64,000 nt of DNA from Streptomyces mashuensis. Its GTDB lineage: Bacteria; Actinomycetota; Actinomycetes; Streptomycetales; Streptomycetaceae. Under the pieces are notes generated by a model. It ran no database searches and was not told where the DNA came from. It worked only from the letters and a program-made list of their open reading frames with translations. The stretch lies in assembly GCF_014654785.1 (NCBI RefSeq), contig NZ_BNBD01000007.1, positions 186,001 to 250,000 on the forward strand, written 5' to 3'. Both the position numbers and the translations under genes were made by a program. Shown here piece by piece: positions 13,101 to 52,284 of the stretch; within the stretch, counting starts at the first letter, position 1, and every line of letters starts with the position of its first letter.

Positions 13101-13720
13101 TCGGCGACCTGCCGGAGGTGCGGTCCCTGGCCCGTCCCGGGTCCGGGGAAGGCACCGGCGAGACCGGCACGTCGGCCGGCGCGCTGCGGCAGCGGCTGGC
13201 CGGCATGTCCCGGGCGGAGCAGTCGCTGGTGATGACCGAGCTGGTCCGGTCGCACGCGGCCGGTGCCCTCGGGCACGCCTCGACCGCCGAGGTGGGGGCC
13301 GCACGGGCGTTCAAGGAGCTCGGTTTCGACTCGCTGATCGCCCTGGAACTGCGGAACCGGCTCAACGCGGCCACCGGGCTGCGGCTGCCGGCGACGCTGG
13401 TCTTCGACCACCCGACACCGGCCGCCCTCGCCGAGTTCCTGCGCGCCCAGCTGGCGCAGGACGGCGGGGCGGCGGACACGGCACCCGGCCTGGCCGAGCT
13501 GGACCGGCTGGAGTCGGTGCTGTCGGTGTCGGAACCCGACGAGGAGACCCGGACCGGCATCGCGGCACGCCTGCGGGCGCTGCTCGCGAAGTGGGAACCG
13601 GAGCCGCAGGCCGCGCCCGAGGGCGCGGTGGTGACGGAGAAGCTGCACGAGGCGACGCCCGACGAGGTCTTCGCCTTCATCGAGAACGAACTCGGCCTCG
13701 GGGACTCCCCGGGCCGGTAA
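4160..13720 (+). CDS. Modular type I PKS, two modules (KS-AT-KR-ACP)x2, methylmalonyl-specific
   Basis: 3186 residues. I chose ATG 4160 because GAAAGGA at 4144-4150 is a good ribosome binding site and the protein then opens with the canonical docking coiled coil MENEDKLRDYLKR. The frame stays open upstream to 4082 but overlaps the preceding gene. Both modules are KS-AT-KR-ACP without a DH. KS cysteines are C206 and C1745; AT serines S651 and S2199 lie in GHSQGE, and the downstream YASH motif marks methylmalonyl-CoA ATs. ACP serines are S1512 and S3058. Both KRs carry LDD. The first KR has an intact FSS/NY set; the second has FSG, so the catalytic Ser is Gly2873. The C-terminal docking tail ends DEVFAFIENELGLGD. 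Expected output: two methyl-branched units, the first hydroxylated and the second a hydroxyl or ketone depending on that KR. Confidence 0.96.
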   Translation: MENEDKLRDYLKRATADLRQTRRRLREVEDRQQEPIAIVAMSCRYPGGVRSPEDLWRLVLDGTDAIGPFPTDRGWDLESLYDADPDRAGASYVGEGGFLYDAGAFDPAMFGISPREALAMDPQQRLLLEASWEAFERAGIDPTGVRGSRTAVFTGVMYHDYTARLDTVPEGVEGFLGTGSSGSIASGRVSYVFGLEGPAVTIDTACSSSLVALHLAVQALRNGECSLALAGGVTVMATPSTFTEFSRQRGLAVDGRCKPFAAAADGTGWGEGVGMLLVERLSDARKNGHPVLAVVRGSAINQDGASNGLTAPNGPSQQDVIHQALANGRLSAAQVDVVEAHGTGTTLGDPIEAQALLATYGQDRPADRPLWLGSVKSNIGHTQAAAGVAGIIKMVMAMRQGVLPRTLHVDEPTPHVDWAAGAVELLTDTRDWPETGEPRRAAVSSFGFSGTNAHVVVEQAPVEEEPAVSAPVDGGVVPWVLSGRTDAALRAQAERLLAAVAGERPADVGWSLGVSRAALDHRAVVVGRDTSELVRGLEAVVSGEPAAGVVQGVNTGGGVVLVFPGQGSQWPGMAVELLDSSPVFAEAIDECAVALSAYVDWSLVDVLRGVEGAPGLDRVDVVQPVLFAVMVSLARLWRSVGVEPAAVIGHSQGEIAAACVAGVLSLEDAARVVVLRSQAIGRVLAGPGGMVSVALPVDQVRERIAAWGEERISVAAVNGPSSVVVSGENAALDEMIAAFEAEEIRARRVPVDYASHSAQVELLRTELLEVLAPIRPQPASVPMLSTVTGEWVEGGELTAEYWFRNLRQTVELENAVRTLAAQGYGVFIESSAHPVLAMGIQETLEDHGASAAVLGTLRRDEGGLERFYTSLGEAFTHGADVDWNAVFAGTHPRRVDLPTYAFQHERYWLESATAGSGDDVESYYARDSIEARFWEAVEDENLEALTSELAIRADQPWSDVLPVLSSWRRSSREKSTVDSWRYRITWKPLAEDRAARLSGTWLLLTPESGSPWAEPVVQALTDRGATVRTLPVSTATATDRTALADLLGQEAGAEADGATVSGVLSLLALLTDQRPLHPSLALAQALGDAGIDAPLWYATRGAVAVNRSEQLDDPWQALVWGLGRVVALEHGERWGGLVDLPAQPDAPALSRLVAALAGTGDEDQVAVRPTGLYARRLVRSSLAQTPATRAWEPGEGTVLVTGGTGALGAHVARWLAGNGARHLLLLSRRGEDAPGAAELRDELTGLGAKVTLAACDVADRDSLAAVIDAIPAEHPLSAVVHTAAVLDDGVVEALTGEQLDRVLSVKVGATLNLHELTRDLDLSGFVLFSSFAATFGAPGQGNYAPGNAFLDAFAQYRRDAGLPATSVAWGPWGDGGMAEGAVGDRMRRHGVIEMAPELAVTALQHALDRDETTLTVADMEWKRFVLAFTSGRPRPLLNDLPEARAVMDGMRGEAEEAAGGAVFLRQLAGLTGAEQERLLLDLVRGAVASVLGYANAAAVEPNRAFKELGFDSLTAVELRNRLNAATHRKLPPTLIFDHPTPTVLAAHLRAELTGDEGAAAAPVVVASGAATDEPVAIVAMSCRFPGDVRSPEDLWQLLVSGGDALSGFPLDRGWDVEALYDPDPDAQGTSYTREAGFLREAGGFDAAFFGISPREALAMDPQQRLLLETSWEAFERAGIDPAALRGSRSGVFVGTNGSDYAMLMQSSGDGFEGHLATGTAGSVASGRVSYTFGLEGPAVTVDTACSASLVALHLAVQALRNGECELALAGGVTVMSTPGTFIEFSRQRGLSTDGRCKAFSADADGFSPAEGVGMLLVERLSDARRNGHPVLAVVRGTAINQDGASNGLTAPNGPSQQRVIRQALANARLSAADVDVVEAHGTGTSLGDPIEAQALLATYGKDRPEDRPLLLGSVKSNIGHAQAAAGVAGVIKMVLAMQHGVLPQSLHISEPTPHVDWSAGAVELLTEAREWPEAGRPRRAGVSSFGFSGTNAHAVLEQAPADEPAAADAEAVPAPADGDAVLPWVLSGRNEAALRGQAERLLAHLAAHGEQRAADIGFSLATTRTALAQRAVVVGRDRADFVRGLEALAGETGAPNLVQGSDTGGQGVFLFPGQGSQWVGMAVQLLDASPVFAAAVEECAAALGEFVDWSLVDVLRGVEGAPSMDRVDVVQPVLFAVMVSLARLWRSVGVEPAAVVGHSQGEIAAACVAGVLSLEDAARVVVLRSQAIGRVLAGAGGMVSVALPVDRVRERIAAWGEDRISVAAVNGPSAVVVSGENTALDEMIAAFEADGVRARRVPVDYASHSAQVESLREELLDTLAPVRPQSARIPMLSTVTGEWVEGGELTADYWFRNLRQTVELENAVRTLAAQGYGVFIESSAHPVLAMGVQETLEDAGADAAVIGTLRRDEGGLERFHTSLGEAFAYGAGVDWDAVFAGTSARRVDLPTYAFQHQRYWPEPAAAAAAGGPVPAQDETDALFWEAVEREDLEALAAQLDIEADRPWSDALPALSSWRRSSREKSAVDAWRYRITWQPLAEDRTARLSGTWVLVVPQEAAGSSWGTAIAAVLAERGATVREFPVGSDTADLDRKVLADRLREAGTGCAGVLSLLSFAGRTRALDGSLALVQALGDAAVDAPLWCVTRGAVAVAGGDQVTDPAQALLWGFGPTAALEHPERWGGVVDLPGTPDERATARLVAVLAGTDGEDQVAVRPSGLYGRRLAHAPLAQTPAPRTWEPGEGTVLVTGGTGALGAHVARWLAGNGARHLLLLSRRGEDAPGAAELRDELTGLGAKVTLAACDVADRDSLAAVIDAIPAELPLTAVVHTAGVLDDGVLDALTPERFATVLAPKADAAYALHELTRDLGLSAFVLFSGVAGTLGDAGQANYAAANAYLDALAAYRRAHGLPATSVAWGRWGESGLAAGGAVGDRLDRGGFPAMDPRLAIGALQQALDHDETVVAVADIRWERFAPGFTSVRPSAFIGDLPEVRSLARPGSGEGTGETGTSAGALRQRLAGMSRAEQSLVMTELVRSHAAGALGHASTAEVGAARAFKELGFDSLIALELRNRLNAATGLRLPATLVFDHPTPAALAEFLRAQLAQDGGAADTAPGLAELDRLESVLSVSEPDEETRTGIAARLRALLAKWEPEPQAAPEGAVVTEKLHEATPDEVFAFIENELGLGDSPGR
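4259..8817 (+). other. PKS module: KS-AT(methylmalonyl)-KR(B-type)-ACP
   Basis: First module of the two-module gene. KS residues 34-460 have C206, EAHGTGT and KSNIGH. AT residues 557-860 have S651 and YASH at 753-756. A post-AT linker containing SSWRRSSREKS leads into the KR with no DH. The KR has TGGTGALG near residue 1197, LDD, FSS and Y1343. ACP S1512. Predicted to add one 2-methyl-3-hydroxy unit. Confidence 0.92.
7732..7978 (+). repeat. KR Rossmann-region direct repeat, copy 1 (partner 12361-12607)
   Basis: About 247 bp encoding the front half of the KR (from PGEGTVLVTGG to IDAIPAE) is almost identical at DNA level to 12361-12607. The few differences are mostly silent, for example cacgtg/catgtg. 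The catalytic halves downstream diverge strongly. Confidence 0.85.
8876..13459 (+). other. PKS module: KS-AT(methylmalonyl)-KR(altered Ser)-ACP
   Basis: Second module. KS has C1745. AT has S2199 in GHSQGE and a downstream YASH. The KR has an intact nucleotide-binding motif, LDD and Y2886, but position Y-13, normally the second Ser of FSS, is Gly2873 (codon 12776-12778). ACP S3058 sits in LGFDSLIALEL. The KR may be slow or inactive, which would leave a beta-ketone; this cannot be settled from sequence. Confidence 0.88.
12361..12607 (+). repeat. KR Rossmann-region direct repeat, copy 2 (partner 7732-7978)
   Basis: Second copy, offset 4629 bp from the first and within the same gene. Near-identity including silent sites, abutting divergent sequence, points to recent gene conversion or duplication limited to the NADPH-binding part of the domain. 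Confidence 0.85.
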
Positions 13721-13781
13721 CGGCAAGGCGCGGGCACCGCCGGCGCAGGCGTTTGTGACGAGAAGCATGGGTGAGGTTCCA

Positions 13782-35882
<22,101 letters not shown>

Positions 35883-35949
35883 TGAACGACAACCACCCGA
35901 ACGACCCTGCCCTTCTGTCTTCCGCGACTTCCGCGAGAGGGATGCACGT

Positions 35950-47349
<11,400 letters not shown>

Positions 47350-47357
47350 CCGGGAAA

Positions 47358-47407
47358 GGCCGAGGGGCCGGTCCCCACCCTTCGGGGTGGGGACCGGCCC
47401 CTCGGCC
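47358..47407. terminator. 23-bp perfect hairpin with TTCG loop between convergent genes
   Basis: Arms 47358-47380 and 47385-47407 are perfectly complementary. The loop 47381-47384 is TTCG closed by C-G, the extra-stable UUCG tetraloop in the PKS transcript. It lies 8 bp after the PKS stop and 9 bp before the stop of the convergent acyltransferase gene, so it can serve both. There is no T-tract, as is common in Streptomyces. Confidence 0.9.
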
Positions 47408-47416
47408 GCGTGCGGC

Positions 47417-48358
47417 TCAGGCCCGGCGTTCGCGGGCGCGCTTGTTGTTCAGGCCCACCGCCACGACCTCGAACGCGGACTTGGTGCAGTCCAGCCGGTG
47501 GAAGAGGTTGTCCGGCCCGGTCACGGCCACCTTCGACACGCCCATGTCCTTCAGCGTGCGGACGACGTCGGGCCAGTTGATGGGCCGGTCGAACGTGTCC
47601 AGCAGCATGGTGCGCATCTCGGCGGCGGTCCGGATGACGGTGCCGTCCTGGTCGGTGACCACGGGCAGCCGCGGGTCGGCCAGCTCGTAGCGGGAGAGCA
47701 CCTCCTCCTCGGCGCGGCGGCGCAGGGCCGTGAAGGACGGCGCGTGGACCGGCGGCCACATCGAGTACATCGAGTAGCCGCCGGCGTCGCTGATCCGCTT
47801 CTTCAGGCCGTCGAGGTCCTTCTCGCGGACCGACAGCATGTGGAAACCGGCGTCCAGGAATCCGGAGAACTCGTACCAGGCGCCCCGGTCGTCGAACTCG
47901 GCGAGAATCTCCTTGAGCCGCTCGTCGGGGACGCGCAGGAACGAATGCGTCACGACGTCCGTGTACTCCTGGCGGAAGAAGTCCTCCTCGCACCGGGCCA
48001 GCTCCGCCGTGAGCCGCACCACGTCGGCAAAGGACAGACTGCCCACGTAGGCCGCGGCCGCCTTCTGCCCGAAACTCGGCCCGGCGCAGAAATCAGGGAC
48101 GATGCCGAGGGTCTCCTCGGCCCGGTCGGCCATCGCCATGGAGTTCACCAGGAATGCCACCTGGGAGAATTCGGAATAGTCCTCGGTGGCCTCCCGGAAG
48201 TGGTCGAAGACCGACAGGCCCAGGGCCTCGTCGGCCTCGGCGAGCCGGCGCCGGGCGAACGGGTCCAGCATGAGGAACCGGCCCACCTCGGCGAACCGGG
48301 AGGGCCCCATGCCGGGGAATACGATGGCGGTGTGCCCCGCCTGGTCTGCAGTGGTCAT
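47417..48358 (-). CDS. Discrete acyltransferase (FabD/MAT fold), probably starter-unit acyl-CoA:ACP transferase
   Basis: 313 residues, ATG at 48358 (plus-strand coordinate). It has the malonyl/acyltransferase fold: VFPGMG at the N-terminus, nucleophile S95 in GPSFGQ, and H205 in PVHAPSF, 110 residues later as in FabD. The residue 25 after the serine, the arginine that binds the malonyl carboxylate, is Leu120 (TAEL). The oxyanion Gln of PGQGSQ is Met, and the His before the nucleophile is Pro94. This argues against malonyl-CoA and for a neutral or basic acyl group. Discrete acyltransferases with CoA ligases and amino-acid monooxygenases load 4-guanidinobutyryl starters in azalomycin- and desertomycin-type pathways, and the window also has a ligase and such an oxidase. 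It is divergent from the rml operon. A weak ribosome site (GTGAGG, 11 nt) precedes the start. Confidence 0.82.
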   Translation of the reverse strand: MTTADQAGHTAIVFPGMGPSRFAEVGRFLMLDPFARRRLAEADEALGLSVFDHFREATEDYSEFSQVAFLVNSMAMADRAEETLGIVPDFCAGPSFGQKAAAAYVGSLSFADVVRLTAELARCEEDFFRQEYTDVVTHSFLRVPDERLKEILAEFDDRGAWYEFSGFLDAGFHMLSVREKDLDGLKKRISDAGGYSMYSMWPPVHAPSFTALRRRAEEEVLSRYELADPRLPVVTDQDGTVIRTAAEMRTMLLDTFDRPINWPDVVRTLKDMGVSKVAVTGPDNLFHRLDCTKSAFEVVAVGLNNKRARERRA

Positions 48359-48446
48359 GCTCGGGTACGCCTCACCGCGCCGTTCCCGGCGCCGCCCGGC
48401 ACTCCGGACGGGAACACCGTCACGACGCTTTACGGTCGGGGAAAAT

Positions 48447-48462
48447 CAGGGGAATTCTTGAC
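48447..48462 (+). promoter_or_regulatory. Candidate PAS-LuxR (PimM-type) operator, imperfect
   Basis: CAGGGGAATTCTTGAC matches 12 of 16 positions of CTVGGGAWWTCCCBAG, the site I recall for PimM-family regulators of polyene clusters. A second GGAATTC-centred element occurs at 56258-56273. No PAS-LuxR gene is in the window. Confidence 0.25.
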
Positions 48463-48601
48463 CGGTCCGCCGCAGGGGACGGTGGAATCCAATAACGTGC
48501 GCGCCATGTGTAGCACGCGCCCGCTCCCGGGCGGGAGCAGGGGTCCGTGCATTAGGGGTTGCGGCCTTCGGCCAGGGGTCTGTAGGGGCAATTCGCGGGT
48601 A

Positions 48602-48638
48602 TTGCACGGCGGTTGAACGGCCCCATAGCATCAACGCC
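48602..48638 (+). promoter_or_regulatory. Probable rmlD promoter, leaderless transcript
   Basis: TTGCAC (48602-48607), an 18-bp spacer and TAGCAT (48626-48631) form a recognisable -35/-10 pair. Transcription would start at about 48638-48639, which is the GTG itself. No ribosome binding site precedes that GTG, consistent with leaderless translation. Confidence 0.4.
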
Positions 48639-49610
48639 GTGACCACGCCGAGGACTTCCCTGCCGAATACCTTTCCCGTCACCGGATTCCGGTGGCTGGT
48701 GGTGGGCGCCGGCGGCACGCTCGGGCGTGCCGTCACCGCGCGCCTGTCCGGCCTGGGCGCCGACGTCGTGGCCCTGGCCCGGGACGGGCTGGACATCACC
48801 GACGGGCGGGCCGTCGACGAGGCGGTGGGCGCGGTGCGGCCCGGCGTCGTCGTCAACTGCGCCGCCTGGACCGCCGTCGACGACGCCGAGGCCCGCGAGG
48901 AGGCCGCCGCGCGGGTCAACGCCGACGGCCCCCGCCACCTGGCGGCCGCCTGTGCCGCGGCCGGCTCCCGGCTGGTGCACGTCTCCACCGACTACGTCTT
49001 CGACGGTGCCGGCCGGGCCGGCGTCCCGTACGACGAGGACGACGCGCCCGGCCCGCGCACCGCGTACGGGCGCACCAAGCTCGCCGGGGAACACGCCGTC
49101 CTGACCGGGCTCCCCGACGCCGCAGCGGTGGTCCGCACCGCCTGGCTGTACGGCGAGGACGCCCACGGCACCGGCCCCACCGGCTTCGTCGGCACCATGG
49201 CCCGCATCGCCACCGGCGAGCGGCGCACCGTGGAGGTCGTCGACGACCAGCACGGGCAGCCCACCTGGGCGCCCGACGCCGCCGAGCGGATCGTCGCGCT
49301 CGGCGCGCTGCCCGGCGCACCGGCCCGCGGCGTCTTCCACGCCACCGGCGGCGGCGCCACCACCTGGTACGCGCTGGCCCGCGAGGTGTTCCGGCTCGTC
49401 GGCGCCGACCCCGCGCGGGTGCTGCCCATCGGCAGCGAGCGGCTGACGCGCCCCGCCCGCCGGCCGGAGTGGAGCGTCCTGGGTCACCGCAGATGGCCGG
49501 AGGCGGGCCTGCCGCCGATGCGGCACTGGAGCGAGGCGCTGACGGAGGCGCTGACCGCCGCGCCCGGGAGCGCGGCGCTCGGCGCACTCCCGCGAACGAA
49601 GGGCTGTTGA
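48639..49610 (+). CDS. rmlD: dTDP-4-dehydrorhamnose reductase
   Basis: 323 residues, GTG start. Extended SDR fold: NAD(P) motif GAGGTLG at residues 23-29, VSTDYVF near 115, and catalytic Y143-x-x-x-K147. It reduces dTDP-4-keto-L-rhamnose to dTDP-L-rhamnose, the last step of the pathway whose other three enzymes follow directly. First gene of the operon. An alternative is a 4-ketoreductase giving a different 6-deoxyhexose, but the full RmlABCD set makes rhamnose the simplest reading. The first ~15 residues are not conserved, and a start slightly downstream is possible. Confidence 0.87.
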   Translation: MTTPRTSLPNTFPVTGFRWLVVGAGGTLGRAVTARLSGLGADVVALARDGLDITDGRAVDEAVGAVRPGVVVNCAAWTAVDDAEAREEAAARVNADGPRHLAAACAAAGSRLVHVSTDYVFDGAGRAGVPYDEDDAPGPRTAYGRTKLAGEHAVLTGLPDAAAVVRTAWLYGEDAHGTGPTGFVGTMARIATGERRTVEVVDDQHGQPTWAPDAAERIVALGALPGAPARGVFHATGGGATTWYALAREVFRLVGADPARVLPIGSERLTRPARRPEWSVLGHRRWPEAGLPPMRHWSEALTEALTAAPGSAALGALPRTKGC

Positions 49611-49613
49611 GCC

Positions 49614-50237
49614 ATGAAACCCCTGTCCATCGAGGGCGCCTGGGCCTACCGGCCGGCGCTCCACGGCGACGAGCGCGGCACCTTCCTGGAGTGGTTCCAG
49701 GGCGACCGGTTCCGCGCCGAGACCGGCCGGAGCCTCACGCTCGCCCAGGCCAACTGCTCGGTGTCGCGCCGCGGCGTGCTGCGCGGCGTGCACTTCGCCG
49801 ACGTACCGCCCGGCCAGGCCAAGTACGTCACCTGCGTGCGCGGCGCCGTCCGCGACGTCGTCGTCGACCTGCGCACCGGGTCGCCCACCTTCGGGACCTG
49901 GGAGGCGGTGGAGCTCGACGACACCGGGCGCGCCGCCGTGTTCCTCTCCGAGGGCCTGGGCCACGCCTTCCAGGCGCTCACCGACGACGCCACCGTGGTC
50001 TACCTCTGCTCGGCCGGCTACCGGCCCGAGCGCGAGCACGGCATCAACCCCCTCGACCCCGACCTGGGCATCACCTGGCTGCCCGGCGTCGAGCCGGTGG
50101 TGTCCGCCAAGGACGCCGCCGCCCCCGGCCTGGCCGAGGCCGCGGCCGCCGGCCTGCTGCCCTCGTACGAGGAGTGCCGCGCCTTCACCACCGCACTCGC
50201 CCGCCAGGACGCCCCCGCCACCGAGGAGACGCCGTGA
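49614..50237 (+). CDS. rmlC: dTDP-4-dehydrorhamnose 3,5-epimerase
   Basis: 207 residues. ATG 49614 is 3 bp after the rmlD stop, with GAAGGG 10 nt upstream. Cupin-fold epimerase: RGVLRGVHF holds the active-site His, LGHAFQAL follows, and VVYLCSAGYRPE with NPLDPDLGI forms the conserved C-terminal active-site block. It converts dTDP-4-keto-6-deoxy-D-glucose to the L-rhamno ketosugar. The tail after residue 165 (a basic/alanine-rich extension) is longer than in short RmlC proteins. A strict 3- or 5-epimerase cannot be excluded from sequence alone. Confidence 0.88.
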   Translation: MKPLSIEGAWAYRPALHGDERGTFLEWFQGDRFRAETGRSLTLAQANCSVSRRGVLRGVHFADVPPGQAKYVTCVRGAVRDVVVDLRTGSPTFGTWEAVELDDTGRAAVFLSEGLGHAFQALTDDATVVYLCSAGYRPEREHGINPLDPDLGITWLPGVEPVVSAKDAAAPGLAEAAAAGLLPSYEECRAFTTALARQDAPATEETP

Positions 50238-51301
50238 AGGCACTCATCCTGTCCGGGGGTTCCGGCACCCGGCTGCGCCCGCTGACCCACACCTTCGCCA
50301 AGCAGCTGGTGCCGGTCGCCAACAAGCCCATCCTCTTCTACGCCCTCGAGGACATCGCCGCCGCCGGCATCACCGAGGTCGGCATCGTCGTCGGCGAGAC
50401 CGCGCCGGAGATCCGCGCCGCCGTCGGCGACGGCTCCGCGTTCGGCGTGTCCGTCACCTACCTGCCGCAGGAACGGCCGCTGGGCCTGGCGCACGCCGTG
50501 CTCATCGCCCGCGACTGGCTCGGCGACGACGACTTCGTCATGTACCTGGGCGACAACTTCCTCGTCGGCGGCATCGCCGAGCAGCTCGCCGCGTTCCGGG
50601 CCGCCGGCCCCGACGCGCAGATCCTGCTCACCCGCGTCCCCGACCCGTCCGCGTTCGGCGTTGCCGAACTCGACGACGAGGGCCGCGTGGTGGGCCTGGA
50701 GGAGAAGCCCCGCTTCCCCAAGAGCGACCTCGCCCTGGTCGGCGTGTACTTCTTCACGCCCGCCGTGCACCGCGCCGTCGACGCCATCGAGCCGTCCGCC
50801 CGCGGCGAACTGGAGATCACCGACGCCCTGCAGTGGCTCCTCGACGACGGGGCGACCGTGGGCTCCGCGCTGGTCACCGGCTACTGGAAGGACACCGGCA
50901 ACGCCACCGACATGCTGGAGGTCAACCGGTCCGTGCTCGACCTGCTCCCGGCCCGCTGCGAGGGCACCGTCGACGACGCCAGCGAACTCGTCGGCCGCGT
51001 CGTCGTCGAACCCGGCGCCACCGTGACCCGCTCCCGCATCGTCGGCCCCGCCGTCATCGGTCGCGGCACCCGCGTCGAGAGCTCCTACATCGGCCCGTTC
51101 ACCTCCGTCGCCGACGACTGCGTGATCGCCGACAGCGAGATCGAGTACTCCATCGTCCTCACCGGCGCGGTGATCGACGGGGTGCGCCGCATCGAGGCGT
51201 CGATGATCGGCCGCGCCGCCGCCGTCACGCCCGCCCCCCGAACCCCGCAGGCCCATCGCCTGATCCTCGGCGACCACAGCAAGGTGCAGATCCGTTCATG
51301 A
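50234..51301 (+). CDS. rmlA: Glucose-1-phosphate thymidylyltransferase (long, StrD-like type)
   Basis: 355 residues. GTG 50234 overlaps the rmlC stop (GTGA), indicating translational coupling. The nucleotidyltransferase motif GGSGTRLRPLT lies at residues 8-18, followed by FAKQLVPVANKP, LGDNF near 105 and a YWKDTGN block. The C-terminal third (from about residue 245) carries repeated hexapeptide-like segments (VEPGATV, AVIGRGT, SYIGPFT) of a left-handed beta-helix, as in the long RmlA/StrD subgroup of antibiotic clusters. It makes dTDP-glucose from glucose-1-phosphate and dTTP. Confidence 0.92.
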   Translation: MKALILSGGSGTRLRPLTHTFAKQLVPVANKPILFYALEDIAAAGITEVGIVVGETAPEIRAAVGDGSAFGVSVTYLPQERPLGLAHAVLIARDWLGDDDFVMYLGDNFLVGGIAEQLAAFRAAGPDAQILLTRVPDPSAFGVAELDDEGRVVGLEEKPRFPKSDLALVGVYFFTPAVHRAVDAIEPSARGELEITDALQWLLDDGATVGSALVTGYWKDTGNATDMLEVNRSVLDLLPARCEGTVDDASELVGRVVVEPGATVTRSRIVGPAVIGRGTRVESSYIGPFTSVADDCVIADSEIEYSIVLTGAVIDGVRRIEASMIGRAAAVTPAPRTPQAHRLILGDHSKVQIRS

Positions 51302-52284
51302 AGATCCTCATCACCGGGGGAGCCGGCTTCATCGGCTCGCACCTGGTCCGTACGATCCTCGGCCCCGGCAAGCCCCTCGGCGACGACGTGCGCGTCACCG
51401 TGCTGGACAAGCTCACCTACGCCGGCTGCCTGGACAACCTCGCCCCGGTCGCCGACGAGCCCGGCTACGCCTTCGTCCGCGGCGACATCGCCGACGCGGA
51501 GCTCGCCGGCCGCCTCGTCGCCGGCCACGACGCGGTGATCCACCTGGCCGCCGAGTCGCACGTCGACCGGTCCATAGCCGACGCCCAGGCGTTCGTCACC
51601 ACCAACGTCGTCGGCACCAGCGTCCTCCTCGACGCCGCGCTGCGGCACGGCACCGGGCCCTTCGTGCACGTCTCCACCGACGAGGTGTACGGGTCGGTGC
51701 CCGTGGGGTCCTCCACCGAGGACGACCCGCTGCGGCCCAACTCGCCCTACTCGGCGTCCAAGGCCTCCAGCGACCTGCTCGCCCTCGCCCAGCACCGCAC
51801 CCACGGCCTCGACGTGCGCGTCACCCGCTGCTCCAACAACTACGGGCCCTACCAGTTCCCCGAGAAGATCATCCCGCTGTTCGTCACCCGCCTCCTCGAC
51901 GGCGGCAACGTCCCGCTGTACGGCGACGGCGAGAACGTCCGCGACTGGCTGCACGTCGACGACCACTGCCGCGGCATCCTCGCCGTGCTCACCGGCGGCC
52001 GGCCCGGCGAGGTCTACAACATCGGCGGCGGCACCGAACTCAGCAACAAGCAGCTCACCGAGGTGCTCCTGGAGGCGTGCGGCGCCGGCTGGGACCGCGT
52101 CGACCACGTCACCGACCGCAAGGGCCACGACCGCCGCTACAGCGTCGACTGGACGAAGATCCGTGACGAGCTGGGCTACCGCCCCCGGCACGACTTCGCC
52201 GAGGGCATCGCCGCCACCGTCGACTGGTACCGGCGCCACCGCGCCGTGTGGCCCCCCTTGCGGCAGGAGCCCCCGGCCGCATGA
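51298..52284 (+). CDS. rmlB: dTDP-glucose 4,6-dehydratase
   Basis: 328 residues; ATG 51298 overlaps the rmlA stop by 4 bp (ATGA). Extended SDR: TGGAGFIGS at residues 6-14, HLAAESHVDRS, VSTDEVYGS with the catalytic Asp-Glu pair, and Y151-x-x-x-K155. SNNYGPYQFPEKIIP is typical of RmlB. It makes dTDP-4-keto-6-deoxy-D-glucose, the branch point for 6-deoxysugars. No glycosyltransferase for the sugar is present in the window. Confidence 0.94.
   Translation: MKILITGGAGFIGSHLVRTILGPGKPLGDDVRVTVLDKLTYAGCLDNLAPVADEPGYAFVRGDIADAELAGRLVAGHDAVIHLAAESHVDRSIADAQAFVTTNVVGTSVLLDAALRHGTGPFVHVSTDEVYGSVPVGSSTEDDPLRPNSPYSASKASSDLLALAQHRTHGLDVRVTRCSNNYGPYQFPEKIIPLFVTRLLDGGNVPLYGDGENVRDWLHVDDHCRGILAVLTGGRPGEVYNIGGGTELSNKQLTEVLLEACGAGWDRVDHVTDRKGHDRRYSVDWTKIRDELGYRPRHDFAEGIAATVDWYRRHRAVWPPLRQEPPAA

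Larger units (their letters stand above)
48359..48638. promoter_or_regulatory. Divergent promoter region between acyltransferase and rmlD
   Basis: 280 bp without a gene, less GC-rich than its flanks. It holds six AGGGG pentamers on the plus strand (48448, 48474, 48539, 48554, 48574, 48584; the last three 20 and 10 bp apart). It also has a GGAATTC-centred element at 48447-48462 and a small inverted repeat GCTCCC/GGGAGC at 48523-48538. It must contain the promoters for both flanking transcription units. Confidence 0.6.

Noticed and set aside
47387..48616. Plus-strand frame of 409 codons opposite the discrete acyltransferase
   Set aside because: Antisense shadow; the minus strand encodes a clear acyltransferase fold, and the frame includes the terminator hairpin.
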